Notes under the pieces: model-generated | Database searches by the model: none | The model's input: only the letters and a program-made list of their open reading frames with translations | What the model was told of the DNA's origin: nothing | Assembly: GCA_963590405.1 (NCBI GenBank) | Contig: CAVAPE010000004.1 | Location: 5,766 to 69,765, forward strand | Source of the DNA: Limisoma sp963590405 | Lineage (GTDB): Bacteria; Bacteroidota; Bacteroidia; Bacteroidales; Muribaculaceae | Length of the DNA: 64,000 nt | Direction of reading: 5' to 3' | Position numbers and translations under genes: made by a program | Part shown: positions 1-6,956 of the stretch, piece by piece | Numbering within the stretch: the stretch's first letter is position 1 | How the letters are laid out: each line of letters begins with the position of its first letter

Positions 1-46
1 GCAAGACCAATAAACAAAATGCTGTTGTTTGATAATTCAGACATAA

Positions 47-625
47 TTAATCGATATATAATTTGTTGAATATTATGTATTCTCTTACTGCCTCTGGTAA
101 TAAGAATTTGATGTCTTGACCATTCCTTACACAATCTCGTATGTAAGTCGAAGACAATTCAATCACCGGGGCTTTAACAAACTCAACGTTTTTGGTTGTC
201 AATTCTGATTCTTCGATTGGGTAACCAGGTCGGGGGTAGACAATCAAGCCAAAATCATTGATTATTTCCTCTGATGCGCGCCATTTGTCAAACACTTGCC
301 AGTTGTCGCTCCCGATGATGAGTTTGAAATTGTCGTTTGGAAATTTCTTTTTCAGATGTTTCAGAGTTGTAATCGTGAATGAAGGAATTGGCAATTCAAA
401 CTCTACGTCGCACAACTTCAGCCCCGAACATCCTTGGATAGCCAATTCCACCATCTTCAGCCGGTGAGCGCTTAATTCGGGACAGATGGCAGACTTTAGC
501 GGATTTTGCGGAGACACATTAAACCAAACCTCATCAATCGCCGAGTGGGACAAGATGTGATTGGCAACTATACAGTGCCCTATATGGATTGGATTAAAAG
601 AACCTCCGAAAATTCCGATATTCAT
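47..625 (-). CDS. nadD: Nicotinate-nucleotide adenylyltransferase NadD
   Basis: Transfers AMP from ATP to nicotinate mononucleotide to give deamido-NAD, a cytosolic step of NAD synthesis. The 192-residue protein has the nucleotidyltransferase motif GGSFNPIHIGH at residues 7-17, with the HIGH-type ATP site, and the SSTYIR motif at 158-163 that binds the phosphates. Both are diagnostic and the length is normal for the family. The ATG overlaps the last base of the gmk stop codon (TAATG), so translation is probably coupled to gmk. It is the last gene of a leftward yicC-gmk-nadD operon. Nothing recognisable lies in the 46 bases downstream to the window edge. Confidence 0.95.
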   Translation of the reverse strand: MNIGIFGGSFNPIHIGHCIVANHILSHSAIDEVWFNVSPQNPLKSAICPELSAHRLKMVELAIQGCSGLKLCDVEFELPIPSFTITTLKHLKKKFPNDNFKLIIGSDNWQVFDKWRASEEIINDFGLIVYPRPGYPIEESELTTKNVEFVKAPVIELSSTYIRDCVRNGQDIKFLLPEAVREYIIFNKLYID

Positions 626-1194
626 TATTTAGAGATAAAGTTGCCTATTACTTTGCGCGTCTCTTCTACGGCATCATCAAGATTGTCATTAACGATTCTT
701 ACGTCGTAACGCGGAGCAAACGACAATTCAAATTCAGCCTTGTTGACGCGCTGGTTGATTGTCGCTTCATCGTCAGTCGCTCTGCTCGTCAGTCGTTCAC
801 GCAAAGTCTCTATTGACGGTGGCATAAAGAATAGAGCAAGGGCTTCGGGATATTGCGACTTGACATTGATGCCACCCTTTACGTCGATGTCCAAAATCAG
901 ATTGTGCCCGGAATTGAGGATGCGCGAAACCTCAGATTTTAAAGTGCCGTAATATCGTCCGGGATAAACCTCTTCATACTCAATGAACTGATTGTCGCGG
1001 ATTAGTTCGTTGAACTTTTCTGTTGAAAGGAAGTAATAGTTTACGCCGTCTTTTTCTCCATTACGAGGTGCACGGTTTGTCGCCGATACAGAAAATTCCA
1101 ACTGCAAATTAGCATCCTGCATCAATCGGTTTATAATTGTCGATTTGCCAGTCCCCGACGGGGCAGAGACGATGATGATTTTTCCTGTACCCAT
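625..1194 (-). CDS. gmk: Guanylate kinase
   Basis: Phosphorylates GMP (and dGMP) to GDP with ATP, in the cytosol. The 189-residue protein opens with a P-loop, APSGTGKST, at residues 11-19. It continues with the GMP-binding region containing SATNRAPRNGE and the segment YYFLSTEKFNELI, typical of the guanylate-kinase lid and core. Length is normal. It lies 1 bp after the yicC stop and overlaps nadD by one base, so the three genes are almost certainly one transcript. The yicC-gmk pairing is common in bacteria. Confidence 0.95.
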   Translation of the reverse strand: MGTGKIIIVSAPSGTGKSTIINRLMQDANLQLEFSVSATNRAPRNGEKDGVNYYFLSTEKFNELIRDNQFIEYEEVYPGRYYGTLKSEVSRILNSGHNLILDIDVKGGINVKSQYPEALALFFMPPSIETLRERLTSRATDDEATINQRVNKAEFELSFAPRYDVRIVNDNLDDAVEETRKVIGNFISK

Positions 1195-1195
1195 A

Positions 1196-2068
1196 CTACA
1201 TTACATTCAGAACTTGTTCTTTGATTTGCTCGAGTTGGTCTTTCATCCTGACAACGAGATTTTGGAGATCAGCCTGATTAGCCTTAGACCCCATTGTGTT
1301 GATTTCGCGACCCATTTCTTGACTAATAAATCCCAGTTTCTTGCCTTGCCCGTGCTCGCCGTTGAGCGTCGTCAAGAAGTAGTCCAAGTGGTTTTGCAAG
1401 CGTAACTTTTCTTCCGCAATATCCAATTTTTCGATGTAGAAAATCATTTCCTGCTCAAAGCGGTTTTTGTCGTAGTCCACATCGCACAGTTTCGATAGAG
1501 AGTCTTGGATACGGCTTCTGATTTTTGTTACACGTTCAGTTTCGTATTGAGGGACTTCGTTGAGAAGGTTTTGAATCGAATCGATTTTTTCTTTAAAGAA
1601 CTTTGCCAGTCTTTCGCCCTCTTGAGCACGGAAACCCATAAGGTTGGAAATCGCCTCGTCAACAATAGTGTAGAGAGAATTAGCCTCCTCTTCGTCGATT
1701 TCTGCAACATCCGCCTTTAATACATCTGGCAATTTAATTAAAGTTGTTACCCAATCTTGCGGCTCAGGAATATTCAATGCTTTTGAGAGTTCTTCAATCT
1801 GCTTTTTGTAGTATGCTGCAACGGCTTGGTTAATTGACGTAGTGGCATTGGCGGAAACAGACTCAACAGTGATTAAAACATCGACTTTGCCGCGTTCCAG
1901 TTTCTTGGAAATTATAGTGCGGATAGGCAATTCAAATTCGCGGTATTGTTGCGGAATGCGAATGGACAAATCCATTTGCTTGCTGTTTAGCGATTTTATC
2001 TCTGCTGTAAATCGTTTTCCTTGACATTCTACCGACGATTTACCATAGCCAGTCATTGATAGTATCAT
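1196..2068 (-). CDS. yicC: YicC family endoribonuclease
   Basis: A 290-residue YicC-family protein. The start MILSMTGYGK and the N-terminal IKSLNSKQMDLSIRIP segment are hallmarks of the YicC N domain. The C-terminal GKKLGFISQEMGREINTMG segment is the DUF1732 signature. E. coli YicC has been described as an endoribonuclease acting on small RNAs; that role is carried over here by family only. It is the first gene of yicC-gmk-nadD, with a -7 box (TAATTTTG) 18 bp before the ATG. Start choice is secure because the family begins with this MTGYG motif. Confidence 0.92.
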   Translation of the reverse strand: MILSMTGYGKSSVECQGKRFTAEIKSLNSKQMDLSIRIPQQYREFELPIRTIISKKLERGKVDVLITVESVSANATTSINQAVAAYYKKQIEELSKALNIPEPQDWVTTLIKLPDVLKADVAEIDEEEANSLYTIVDEAISNLMGFRAQEGERLAKFFKEKIDSIQNLLNEVPQYETERVTKIRSRIQDSLSKLCDVDYDKNRFEQEMIFYIEKLDIAEEKLRLQNHLDYFLTTLNGEHGQGKKLGFISQEMGREINTMGSKANQADLQNLVVRMKDQLEQIKEQVLNVM

Positions 2069-2086
2069 ATTCGATTATCTTTTTTG

Positions 2087-2094
2087 CAAAATTA
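2087..2094 (-). promoter_or_regulatory. Putative -7 box of the yicC operon
   Basis: TAATTTTG on the minus strand matches the Bacteroidota -7 consensus TAnnTTTG and lies 18 bp upstream of the yicC ATG. No clear -33 TTTG is present at the expected distance. Confidence 0.5.
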
Positions 2095-2160
2095 GCAAAT
2101 TGTAATGAAAAGGTCGTCATTTGGATGCTAATATCTGCTTTTGTTTAAGGGTTAAAAGAG

Positions 2161-2194
2161 CAAGAGGAGCGATTCGTGTGAACCGCTCCTCTTG
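2161..2194 (-). terminator. Hairpin terminator after tRNA-Arg
   Basis: Perfect 11-bp stem (CAAGAGGAGCG/CGCTCCTCTTG) around a 12-base loop. Read leftwards it is followed by CTCTTTT, so it most likely ends the leftward tRNA-Arg transcript before the yicC promoter. Confidence 0.6.
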
Positions 2195-2273
2195 TAGTTT
2201 CTGATGATGTTGCGCAAATCTTGTGCGCCACATCCCATAAGTCTTGGTGACTAATTGATAAATCACCCTCTTG

Positions 2274-2347
<74 letters not shown>

Positions 2348-2367
2348 ATCTTTCTCAAAAAGCGTTG

Positions 2368-2375
2368 CAAAGATA
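2368..2375 (-). promoter_or_regulatory. Putative -7 box of tRNA-Arg(TCT)
   Basis: TATCTTTG on the minus strand, 20 bp before the mature tRNA 5' end, matches TAnnTTTG. The -33 region has only a weak match. Confidence 0.45.
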
Positions 2376-2450
2376 CGGGAAAGTCTTGAATTGCGCAACT
2401 GTTGTATCGTATTTTTGGATCGCTTTTTTGCAAATCGGTTATTTTGGTCG

Positions 2451-3698
2451 CTATTTGTCCTCAATAAGCATCTTGATGAGCATAATCTGTGCCGTGGTGG
2501 TGGCATGGTTGATTACGCGGTCGCGGTTGCCAGCAAAGCGCTTGCATTGCGTTTCGGTGCGTCCGTTGACTGTCGCCGCCATCCAGACTGTGCCGACTGG
2601 CTTGTCTGCCGTTCCTCCGCCGGGACCTGCGATGCCCGATGTGGCGATAGCGCAATCTGTGTTGATGGCTTTGGCAGCGCCTTCTGCCATCATGCGTACC
2701 ACGGGTTCGCTAACTGCACCCTCTGTTGCCAAGATATTGGCGTTTACGCCGAGCAGATTTTGTTTTATCTCGTTGGCATAACTTACGATTGAGCCTTTGT
2801 AGTAGTCCGAACTACCTGCTACTTGTGTAATTTCGTGGGCGATGTTGCCGCCAGTGCAACTTTCGGCGGTTGCCAATGTCATTGACCGCTCTCTAAGCAT
2901 GTCGCCGAGTATTTGCGCAATCGTCTTGTCCTCTTTGCAAATCAGCGCATTGCCGAGAATTGCCGATAGTTTGTCGCTTTGCTCCTGCATCGCATCCGTG
3001 AGCCTTTCTGCATCGCTGTCTGTGCCCGTGAGGCGCAGTCGGATGATGCCGGGTTTAGGCAGATAAGCGAGATGCAGATTTGTCGGTAATTCGCGTTCAA
3101 AATCGTCAAGAAGTCCAGCGAGTACCGACTCTGAATATCCGATTACGATGAAAGTGCGGTGCTGGAGGGCATCTTTGCGAGGGAAACGCTTTTTCAGGCG
3201 AGGGAACACCTCTGTTGTAAACATTTCCTGTGTCTCGAAAGGCACGCCTGGCATTGAAACCAGCACTTTGCCGTCTTTCTCAAACCACATCAGTGGGGCA
3301 GTGCCCACTTTATTCTGGATTACTGTGCACGACGATGGTACGTAGGCTTGCGCAGCAGTCAGTGGATTGATTTTAAGACCGCGTTTGCGCACCACTTCGA
3401 GCACGTTTGCCTCAACGGCTTTGTCGTAGACCAGTTCGCCGCCAAACAGTTGGCAGAGAGTCGGCTTTGTTATGTCGTCCTTCGTCGGACCTAAGCCTCC
3501 AGTTGTTAGTATGACGTCGGTTTCCTCAAACGCAGCGGTGATTGCGCGCTTGATTTCGTCGGCATTGTCGGCAACTACGCGCACGCTACGCACCGACCAT
3601 CCGTCGGGGTTCATCTCCCGTGAGAGCATACCCGAATTAGTGTCAATGACTTGACCTATCAGCAACTCGTCGCCGATAGCAATAATTGAAACTTGCAT
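2451..3698 (-). CDS. cinA: CinA family protein (ADP-ribose pyrophosphatase/NMN amidase)
   Basis: Full-length two-domain CinA of 415 residues. The N-terminal MoCF-like domain starts MQVSIIAIGDELLIGQ and carries TTGGLGPTKDD near residues 65-75. The C-terminal CinA domain has ATAESCTGGNIAHEI and the TSGIAGPGGGTADKPVGTV segment typical of nicotinamide-nucleotide amidohydrolases. The family salvages NMN to nicotinate mononucleotide, which NadD in this window could use. It lies 30 bp downstream of tsaD on the same strand and probably shares its transcript. Substrate assignment is by family. Confidence 0.92.
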   Translation of the reverse strand: MQVSIIAIGDELLIGQVIDTNSGMLSREMNPDGWSVRSVRVVADNADEIKRAITAAFEETDVILTTGGLGPTKDDITKPTLCQLFGGELVYDKAVEANVLEVVRKRGLKINPLTAAQAYVPSSCTVIQNKVGTAPLMWFEKDGKVLVSMPGVPFETQEMFTTEVFPRLKKRFPRKDALQHRTFIVIGYSESVLAGLLDDFERELPTNLHLAYLPKPGIIRLRLTGTDSDAERLTDAMQEQSDKLSAILGNALICKEDKTIAQILGDMLRERSMTLATAESCTGGNIAHEITQVAGSSDYYKGSIVSYANEIKQNLLGVNANILATEGAVSEPVVRMMAEGAAKAINTDCAIATSGIAGPGGGTADKPVGTVWMAATVNGRTETQCKRFAGNRDRVINHATTTAQIMLIKMLIEDK

Positions 3699-3728
3699 TG
3701 TGAAAAAGTCTCCTATATTTGATGTCTG

Positions 3729-4748
3729 CTACACTCCGACACGCGCAAACGGTGCAATGTCGAGGTTGCAGAATTCTTTGTCGAGATATTTGAAATAGCC
3801 GGCAATAGCCACCATGGCGGCGTTGTCGGTTGTGAAAGCCCGTTTTGGAATGAATGCCTTCAAGTGGCGGCGTTGGCAAAATTCGGCAATGGCATTGCGC
3901 ACGCCAGAGTTGGCAGAAACGCCTCCGCCGATGGCTATTTGCTTTATTTTAGGATGCTCCTTGACGGCTTTCGCGAGTTTGTCGATGAGAATGTCGATGA
4001 TGGTTTTCTGCAGAGATGCAGCCAAGTCGGCTTTGTTCTTCTCGATGAATTCTGGGTCTTTCTTTACTTCGTCGCGCAATGTGTAAAGAAATGATGTCTT
4101 CAGTCCGCTGAAACTATAGTCCAGTCCGGGAATGTGCGGCTTGCTGAATTTGAACCGCTCCGCATCGCCCTCTGCTGCCAGTCGATCGATGTACGGACCG
4201 CCCGGATAGGGGAGACCCATTACTTTTGCGCACTTGTCGAAGGCTTCGCCAGCGGCATCGTCGATGGTCTGTCCGAGGATGCGCATCTTGTTGTAATTCT
4301 CCACTATGATTATCTGCGAATTGCCGCCCGAAATAAGCAAGCACATATATGGAAATTCAGGCACTTCTGTCGATTCGTCCTCTTTGATGAAGTGCGACAG
4401 CACATGTCCGTGAAGGTGGTTTACCTGCACCATTGGGATGCCGAGTGCGGTCGACAGACCTTTGGCGAAGGAAGTCCCCACAAGCAACGAGCCGATAAGT
4501 CCCGGACCTGCGGTAAACGCAATGGCGTTGAGGTCTTTTTTGTCGATGCCAGCACGCTTGATTGCCTCTGAAACCACAGGTACAATGTTTTGCTGGTGGG
4601 CTCGTGATGCCAATTCTGGGACAACACCGCCAAACGCTTCGTGTACACTCTGGCTTGCTATGACATTCGACAATAATATGCCGTCTTTGATAACGGCTGC
4701 AGAAGTATCGTCGCACGACGATTCTATTCCTAATATAATATTGCTCAT
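3729..4748 (-). CDS. tsaD: tRNA N6-adenosine threonylcarbamoyltransferase TsaD
   Basis: Transfers the threonylcarbamoyl group to A37 of ANN-decoding tRNAs, together with TsaB and TsaE. The 339-residue protein has the ASKHA nucleotide-binding start GIESSCDDTSAA, HQQN at 51-54, the metal-binding pair His111 and His115 (HLHGH), and LLISGGNSQIIIVE in the ATP domain. Length is standard. It heads tsaD-cinA; a -7 box and a palindrome lie in the 149 bp upstream. Confidence 0.96.
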   Translation of the reverse strand: MSNIILGIESSCDDTSAAVIKDGILLSNVIASQSVHEAFGGVVPELASRAHQQNIVPVVSEAIKRAGIDKKDLNAIAFTAGPGLIGSLLVGTSFAKGLSTALGIPMVQVNHLHGHVLSHFIKEDESTEVPEFPYMCLLISGGNSQIIIVENYNKMRILGQTIDDAAGEAFDKCAKVMGLPYPGGPYIDRLAAEGDAERFKFSKPHIPGLDYSFSGLKTSFLYTLRDEVKKDPEFIEKNKADLAASLQKTIIDILIDKLAKAVKEHPKIKQIAIGGGVSANSGVRNAIAEFCQRRHLKAFIPKRAFTTDNAAMVAIAGYFKYLDKEFCNLDIAPFARVGV

Positions 4749-4771
4749 TTCTGACTTTTGGTTTTATGGTG

Positions 4772-4779
4772 CAAAGATA
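4772..4779 (-). promoter_or_regulatory. Putative -7 box of tsaD
   Basis: TATCTTTG on the minus strand, 23 bp before the tsaD ATG, matches TAnnTTTG. The surrounding 13-mer AAAGATAGTGCAA (4773-4785) recurs at 4849-4861. Confidence 0.5.
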
Positions 4780-4792
4780 GTGCAAGCCGAGA

Positions 4793-4826
4793 GAAATGAA
4801 AAGGAACTTGTTCCAATTTTCATTTC
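4793..4826. promoter_or_regulatory. Imperfect palindrome upstream of tsaD
   Basis: GAAATGAAAAGGAAC (4793-4807) faces its reverse complement at 4810-4826 with only a 2-base bulge and a 2-base centre. It sits just upstream of the tsaD -7 box, where a -33 element would be, and after the stop of the LuxR-type gene. It has no T tract, so an operator is as likely as a terminator. Confidence 0.4.
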
Positions 4827-4897
4827 CGAGGCGCAGCCTATCTTATCAAAAGATAGTGCAAATAGAGAGATATGTAATGACAGGCAATGCCTCTGGG

Positions 4898-5503
4898 TTA
4901 GTTGATGTCGTCTTTGATGTCTTCGATGTTTACCAACTTGTTGGCTATTGCATAGATGGCCAGACCGGCTGGTGAGTGAATTTGCAACTTCCTTGCGATG
5001 TTGCGGCGGTGGGTAATCACGGTGTAGATGGAAATTGACAGACTGTCGGCAATGGCTTTGTTGGTAAGACCTTTCACAACACAACCGATAATCTCTTTTT
5101 CGCGGGAACTCAACGCCTCCTGTTCGGAAGAGTCGTCATCGTTGTCGTTGACGCTTTCACGAATCTTGTCGCAAATGGCATCCACATCGTCATATAGCGA
5201 TATAACAAGGTCATAGTCGGAGAGTAACTGGTTGTCGATGTAGGAAGATACGAGCGCTGCAATTTTTAGCGATGGATAAAGTTTCCGCAGGTTCGCCACA
5301 CTTTGTCCTAACGTAAACATCGGGTTGATTATCAGCAGGTCAGGTGTGTGCAGACGCAAAAACAAGGCAAGAGCCTCCTGCGTTACAATCTCGTTGATGC
5401 GGAAATTGTAGTCAGGGAAGCGCTTCAGCACAGACGACAGTCCGCTACGGATAATAACGGAACTGTCGGCTATTGCAACCTTTATATCTTCTTTACTCTT
5501 CAT
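4898..5503 (-). CDS. LuxR-type transcriptional regulator with degenerate receiver domain
   Basis: A 201-residue NarL/LuxR-layout protein. Residues 5-118 resemble a response-regulator receiver and residues 131-193 are a clear LuxR helix-turn-helix (LSSREKEIIGCVVKGLTNKA, then TVITHRRNIARKL). The expected phospho-acceptor Asp is Asn60 (LLIINPMF), one of the two acidic-pocket residues is Ser (IADSS), and the usual conserved Lys is not visible. Phosphorylation therefore looks impossible and the domain may be a pseudo-receiver. It overlaps the upstream RIC-like gene by 11 bp, so the two are made together. The signal and targets are unknown; a stress or redox role is inferred from the partner only. 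Confidence 0.85.
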   Translation of the reverse strand: MKSKEDIKVAIADSSVIIRSGLSSVLKRFPDYNFRINEIVTQEALALFLRLHTPDLLIINPMFTLGQSVANLRKLYPSLKIAALVSSYIDNQLLSDYDLVISLYDDVDAICDKIRESVNDNDDDSSEQEALSSREKEIIGCVVKGLTNKAIADSLSISIYTVITHRRNIARKLQIHSPAGLAIYAIANKLVNIEDIKDDIN

Positions 5504-6206
5504 TCGACAATTTCTCCTCCAATCGTAAAACGATAGGTGTAAACACGTTGTCCTCCAGGCGGCAGTGTGTTCTCAGGTCCGACTCGCAGTTGAAAATATC
5601 GAAAAGCGTGTCGTTCAAGAGGTTGTTGCACTTGGTCTGGGGATAGTATTTGATGATGATATTCTTTAGTTCTTTCAGTTTTTGGTCGATGTGGCTGTGT
5701 CGCTCGGCGAATTGAACGATTGAATAGTTGCCCGTACCCTGATGGTTAATCAGGTTGTCGGCATACCGAAATATGTAGTCGTTTTCATATTCCATGTGGC
5801 GTTTCACCTCGTTCACATATTTGTCGTAGAACATGAGCACAGTCTTCATAATGTCGTTTTTCTCAGGCTCAAGTTCCAGCGCAGTACACAGTTTGGTGCG
5901 TATCGTTGGGAGACTAAAGTCGAGGAAGTATGAGTGTGCCTGTTTGAGGTATTCCACCAGTGCCGGCAGAGAAACCGCATCGTAGTCAAAAACAAATTCG
6001 CCACCATAGGAGTCCTCGTTTACAAAATTCACGACAGTGAGGAATGTCGGACAATCAACACTCTGTTCTTTGCAAATTTCCGCTACGGTCTTTTCGCCGA
6101 AGCCCAATGGCAGTCCGAACCGACTCATTACAGAAATCAGAGAATAATTTTCGCTGATTACATTGCTCATCTTGTCGGTGGGTTTATATTTGTGAAAATT
6201 ATTCAT
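5493..6206 (-). CDS. Hemerythrin-domain protein, RIC/YtfE/ScdA-like
   Basis: A 237-residue protein with a DUF542/ScdA-like N-terminal segment (about 12-60) and a hemerythrin four-helix domain (about 85-230). Likely di-iron ligands are His91, His137, Glu141, His170 (or His172), His214 and Glu218, which follow the order and spacing known for E. coli YtfE. RIC proteins repair iron-sulfur clusters after nitrosative or oxidative damage. The N-terminal Cys-Cys of that family is absent: the position reads RFGLPLGFGEKT. Repair chemistry may therefore differ, and oxygen or NO sensing is an alternative. The 3' end overlaps the LuxR-type regulator by 11 bp. A -7 box lies 19 bp upstream. Confidence 0.85.
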   Translation of the reverse strand: MNNFHKYKPTDKMSNVISENYSLISVMSRFGLPLGFGEKTVAEICKEQSVDCPTFLTVVNFVNEDSYGGEFVFDYDAVSLPALVEYLKQAHSYFLDFSLPTIRTKLCTALELEPEKNDIMKTVLMFYDKYVNEVKRHMEYENDYIFRYADNLINHQGTGNYSIVQFAERHSHIDQKLKELKNIIIKYYPQTKCNNLLNDTLFDIFNCESDLRTHCRLEDNVFTPIVLRLEEKLSNEE

Positions 6207-6225
6207 ATCGTTGTTCTTTTGCGTA

Positions 6226-6233
6226 CAAAGTTA
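6226..6233 (-). promoter_or_regulatory. Putative -7 box of the RIC-like/LuxR pair
   Basis: TAACTTTG on the minus strand, 19 bp before the ATG, matches TAnnTTTG. Confidence 0.5.
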
Positions 6234-6272
6234 TTGCGAAATTTTAGTTGTGTCAATACTTAAAAGTTGCTA

Positions 6273-6956
6273 TTATTTGATTCTGAAATAGTAGCCTAAC
6301 GAAACCATTATGGCTATGCTGTTTGATGCAGCGAAAGTGTCTTTCTTGTTCGCCCCGAAAATGTTGTTGAGCCCATAATAGAAGCGACCTTCCACATTTA
6401 TGGCGTGCCGTTTGTTCAACGACACTTCCGCACCGATGCCAGCCGAGATGCCATAGTCAATCTTGTTTTTTATTGCCATCGACAACTGCTCGGTGTTGCG
6501 GTTAGTCGATGGGAAGTCGGTTATTGATTCGATATTGTTGTAATCGAAGTTTGAATTGATCTTTTCTGAAATCATAAACCCGATTTCAGGACCGGCATTG
6601 AAGAAGAAGCGAGCCTTTTCAGAGCCGAAATAGATATGAGCCAGCAGCGGAATCTGTACATACGACAGATCTCGCGAATAGGAGTAGTCTGTGCCCTCAA
6701 AGTTTTCCGTCCATCCGCGTTGCTCGTAGTTTACTTCGGCGATAAGTCCGAAATGCTTCTCTTCGATGTAGCGAACCATCACGCCAAACATCGGCCCGGT
6801 GTGGAATTTCTGCTTCACGCTTGGCGAAAACATTGTTTGCGACAAAAGGTAGCCACCTTTTGCGCCAACGCTAAAATTGCCAGTGAAAAAATCCTGGGCA
6901 AACAGCATTTGCGCAGAAAGGAGAAGGGAAAGTATTAATAAACCGTATCGTTTCAT
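6273..6956 (-). CDS. Outer membrane beta-barrel protein, PorT-like family
   Basis: A 227-residue secreted protein. Residues 1-21 (MKRYGLLILSLLLSAQMLFA) form a signal peptide, which fixes the start at 6956; the in-frame extension upstream lies inside the LysM gene. The rest alternates short amphipathic strands, with AEVNYEQRGWTE, LSYVQIPLLAHIYFG and FFFNAGPEIGFMIS typical of the OMP_b-brl_2/PorT-type small barrels of Bacteroidota, and it ends in an aromatic strand (SLGYYFRIK). PorT belongs to the T9SS, but related barrels have other roles, so function is not assigned. The start codon overlaps the stop of the LysM gene (ATGA). Confidence 0.8.
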   Translation of the reverse strand: MKRYGLLILSLLLSAQMLFAQDFFTGNFSVGAKGGYLLSQTMFSPSVKQKFHTGPMFGVMVRYIEEKHFGLIAEVNYEQRGWTENFEGTDYSYSRDLSYVQIPLLAHIYFGSEKARFFFNAGPEIGFMISEKINSNFDYNNIESITDFPSTNRNTEQLSMAIKNKIDYGISAGIGAEVSLNKRHAINVEGRFYYGLNNIFGANKKDTFAASNSIAIMVSLGYYFRIK

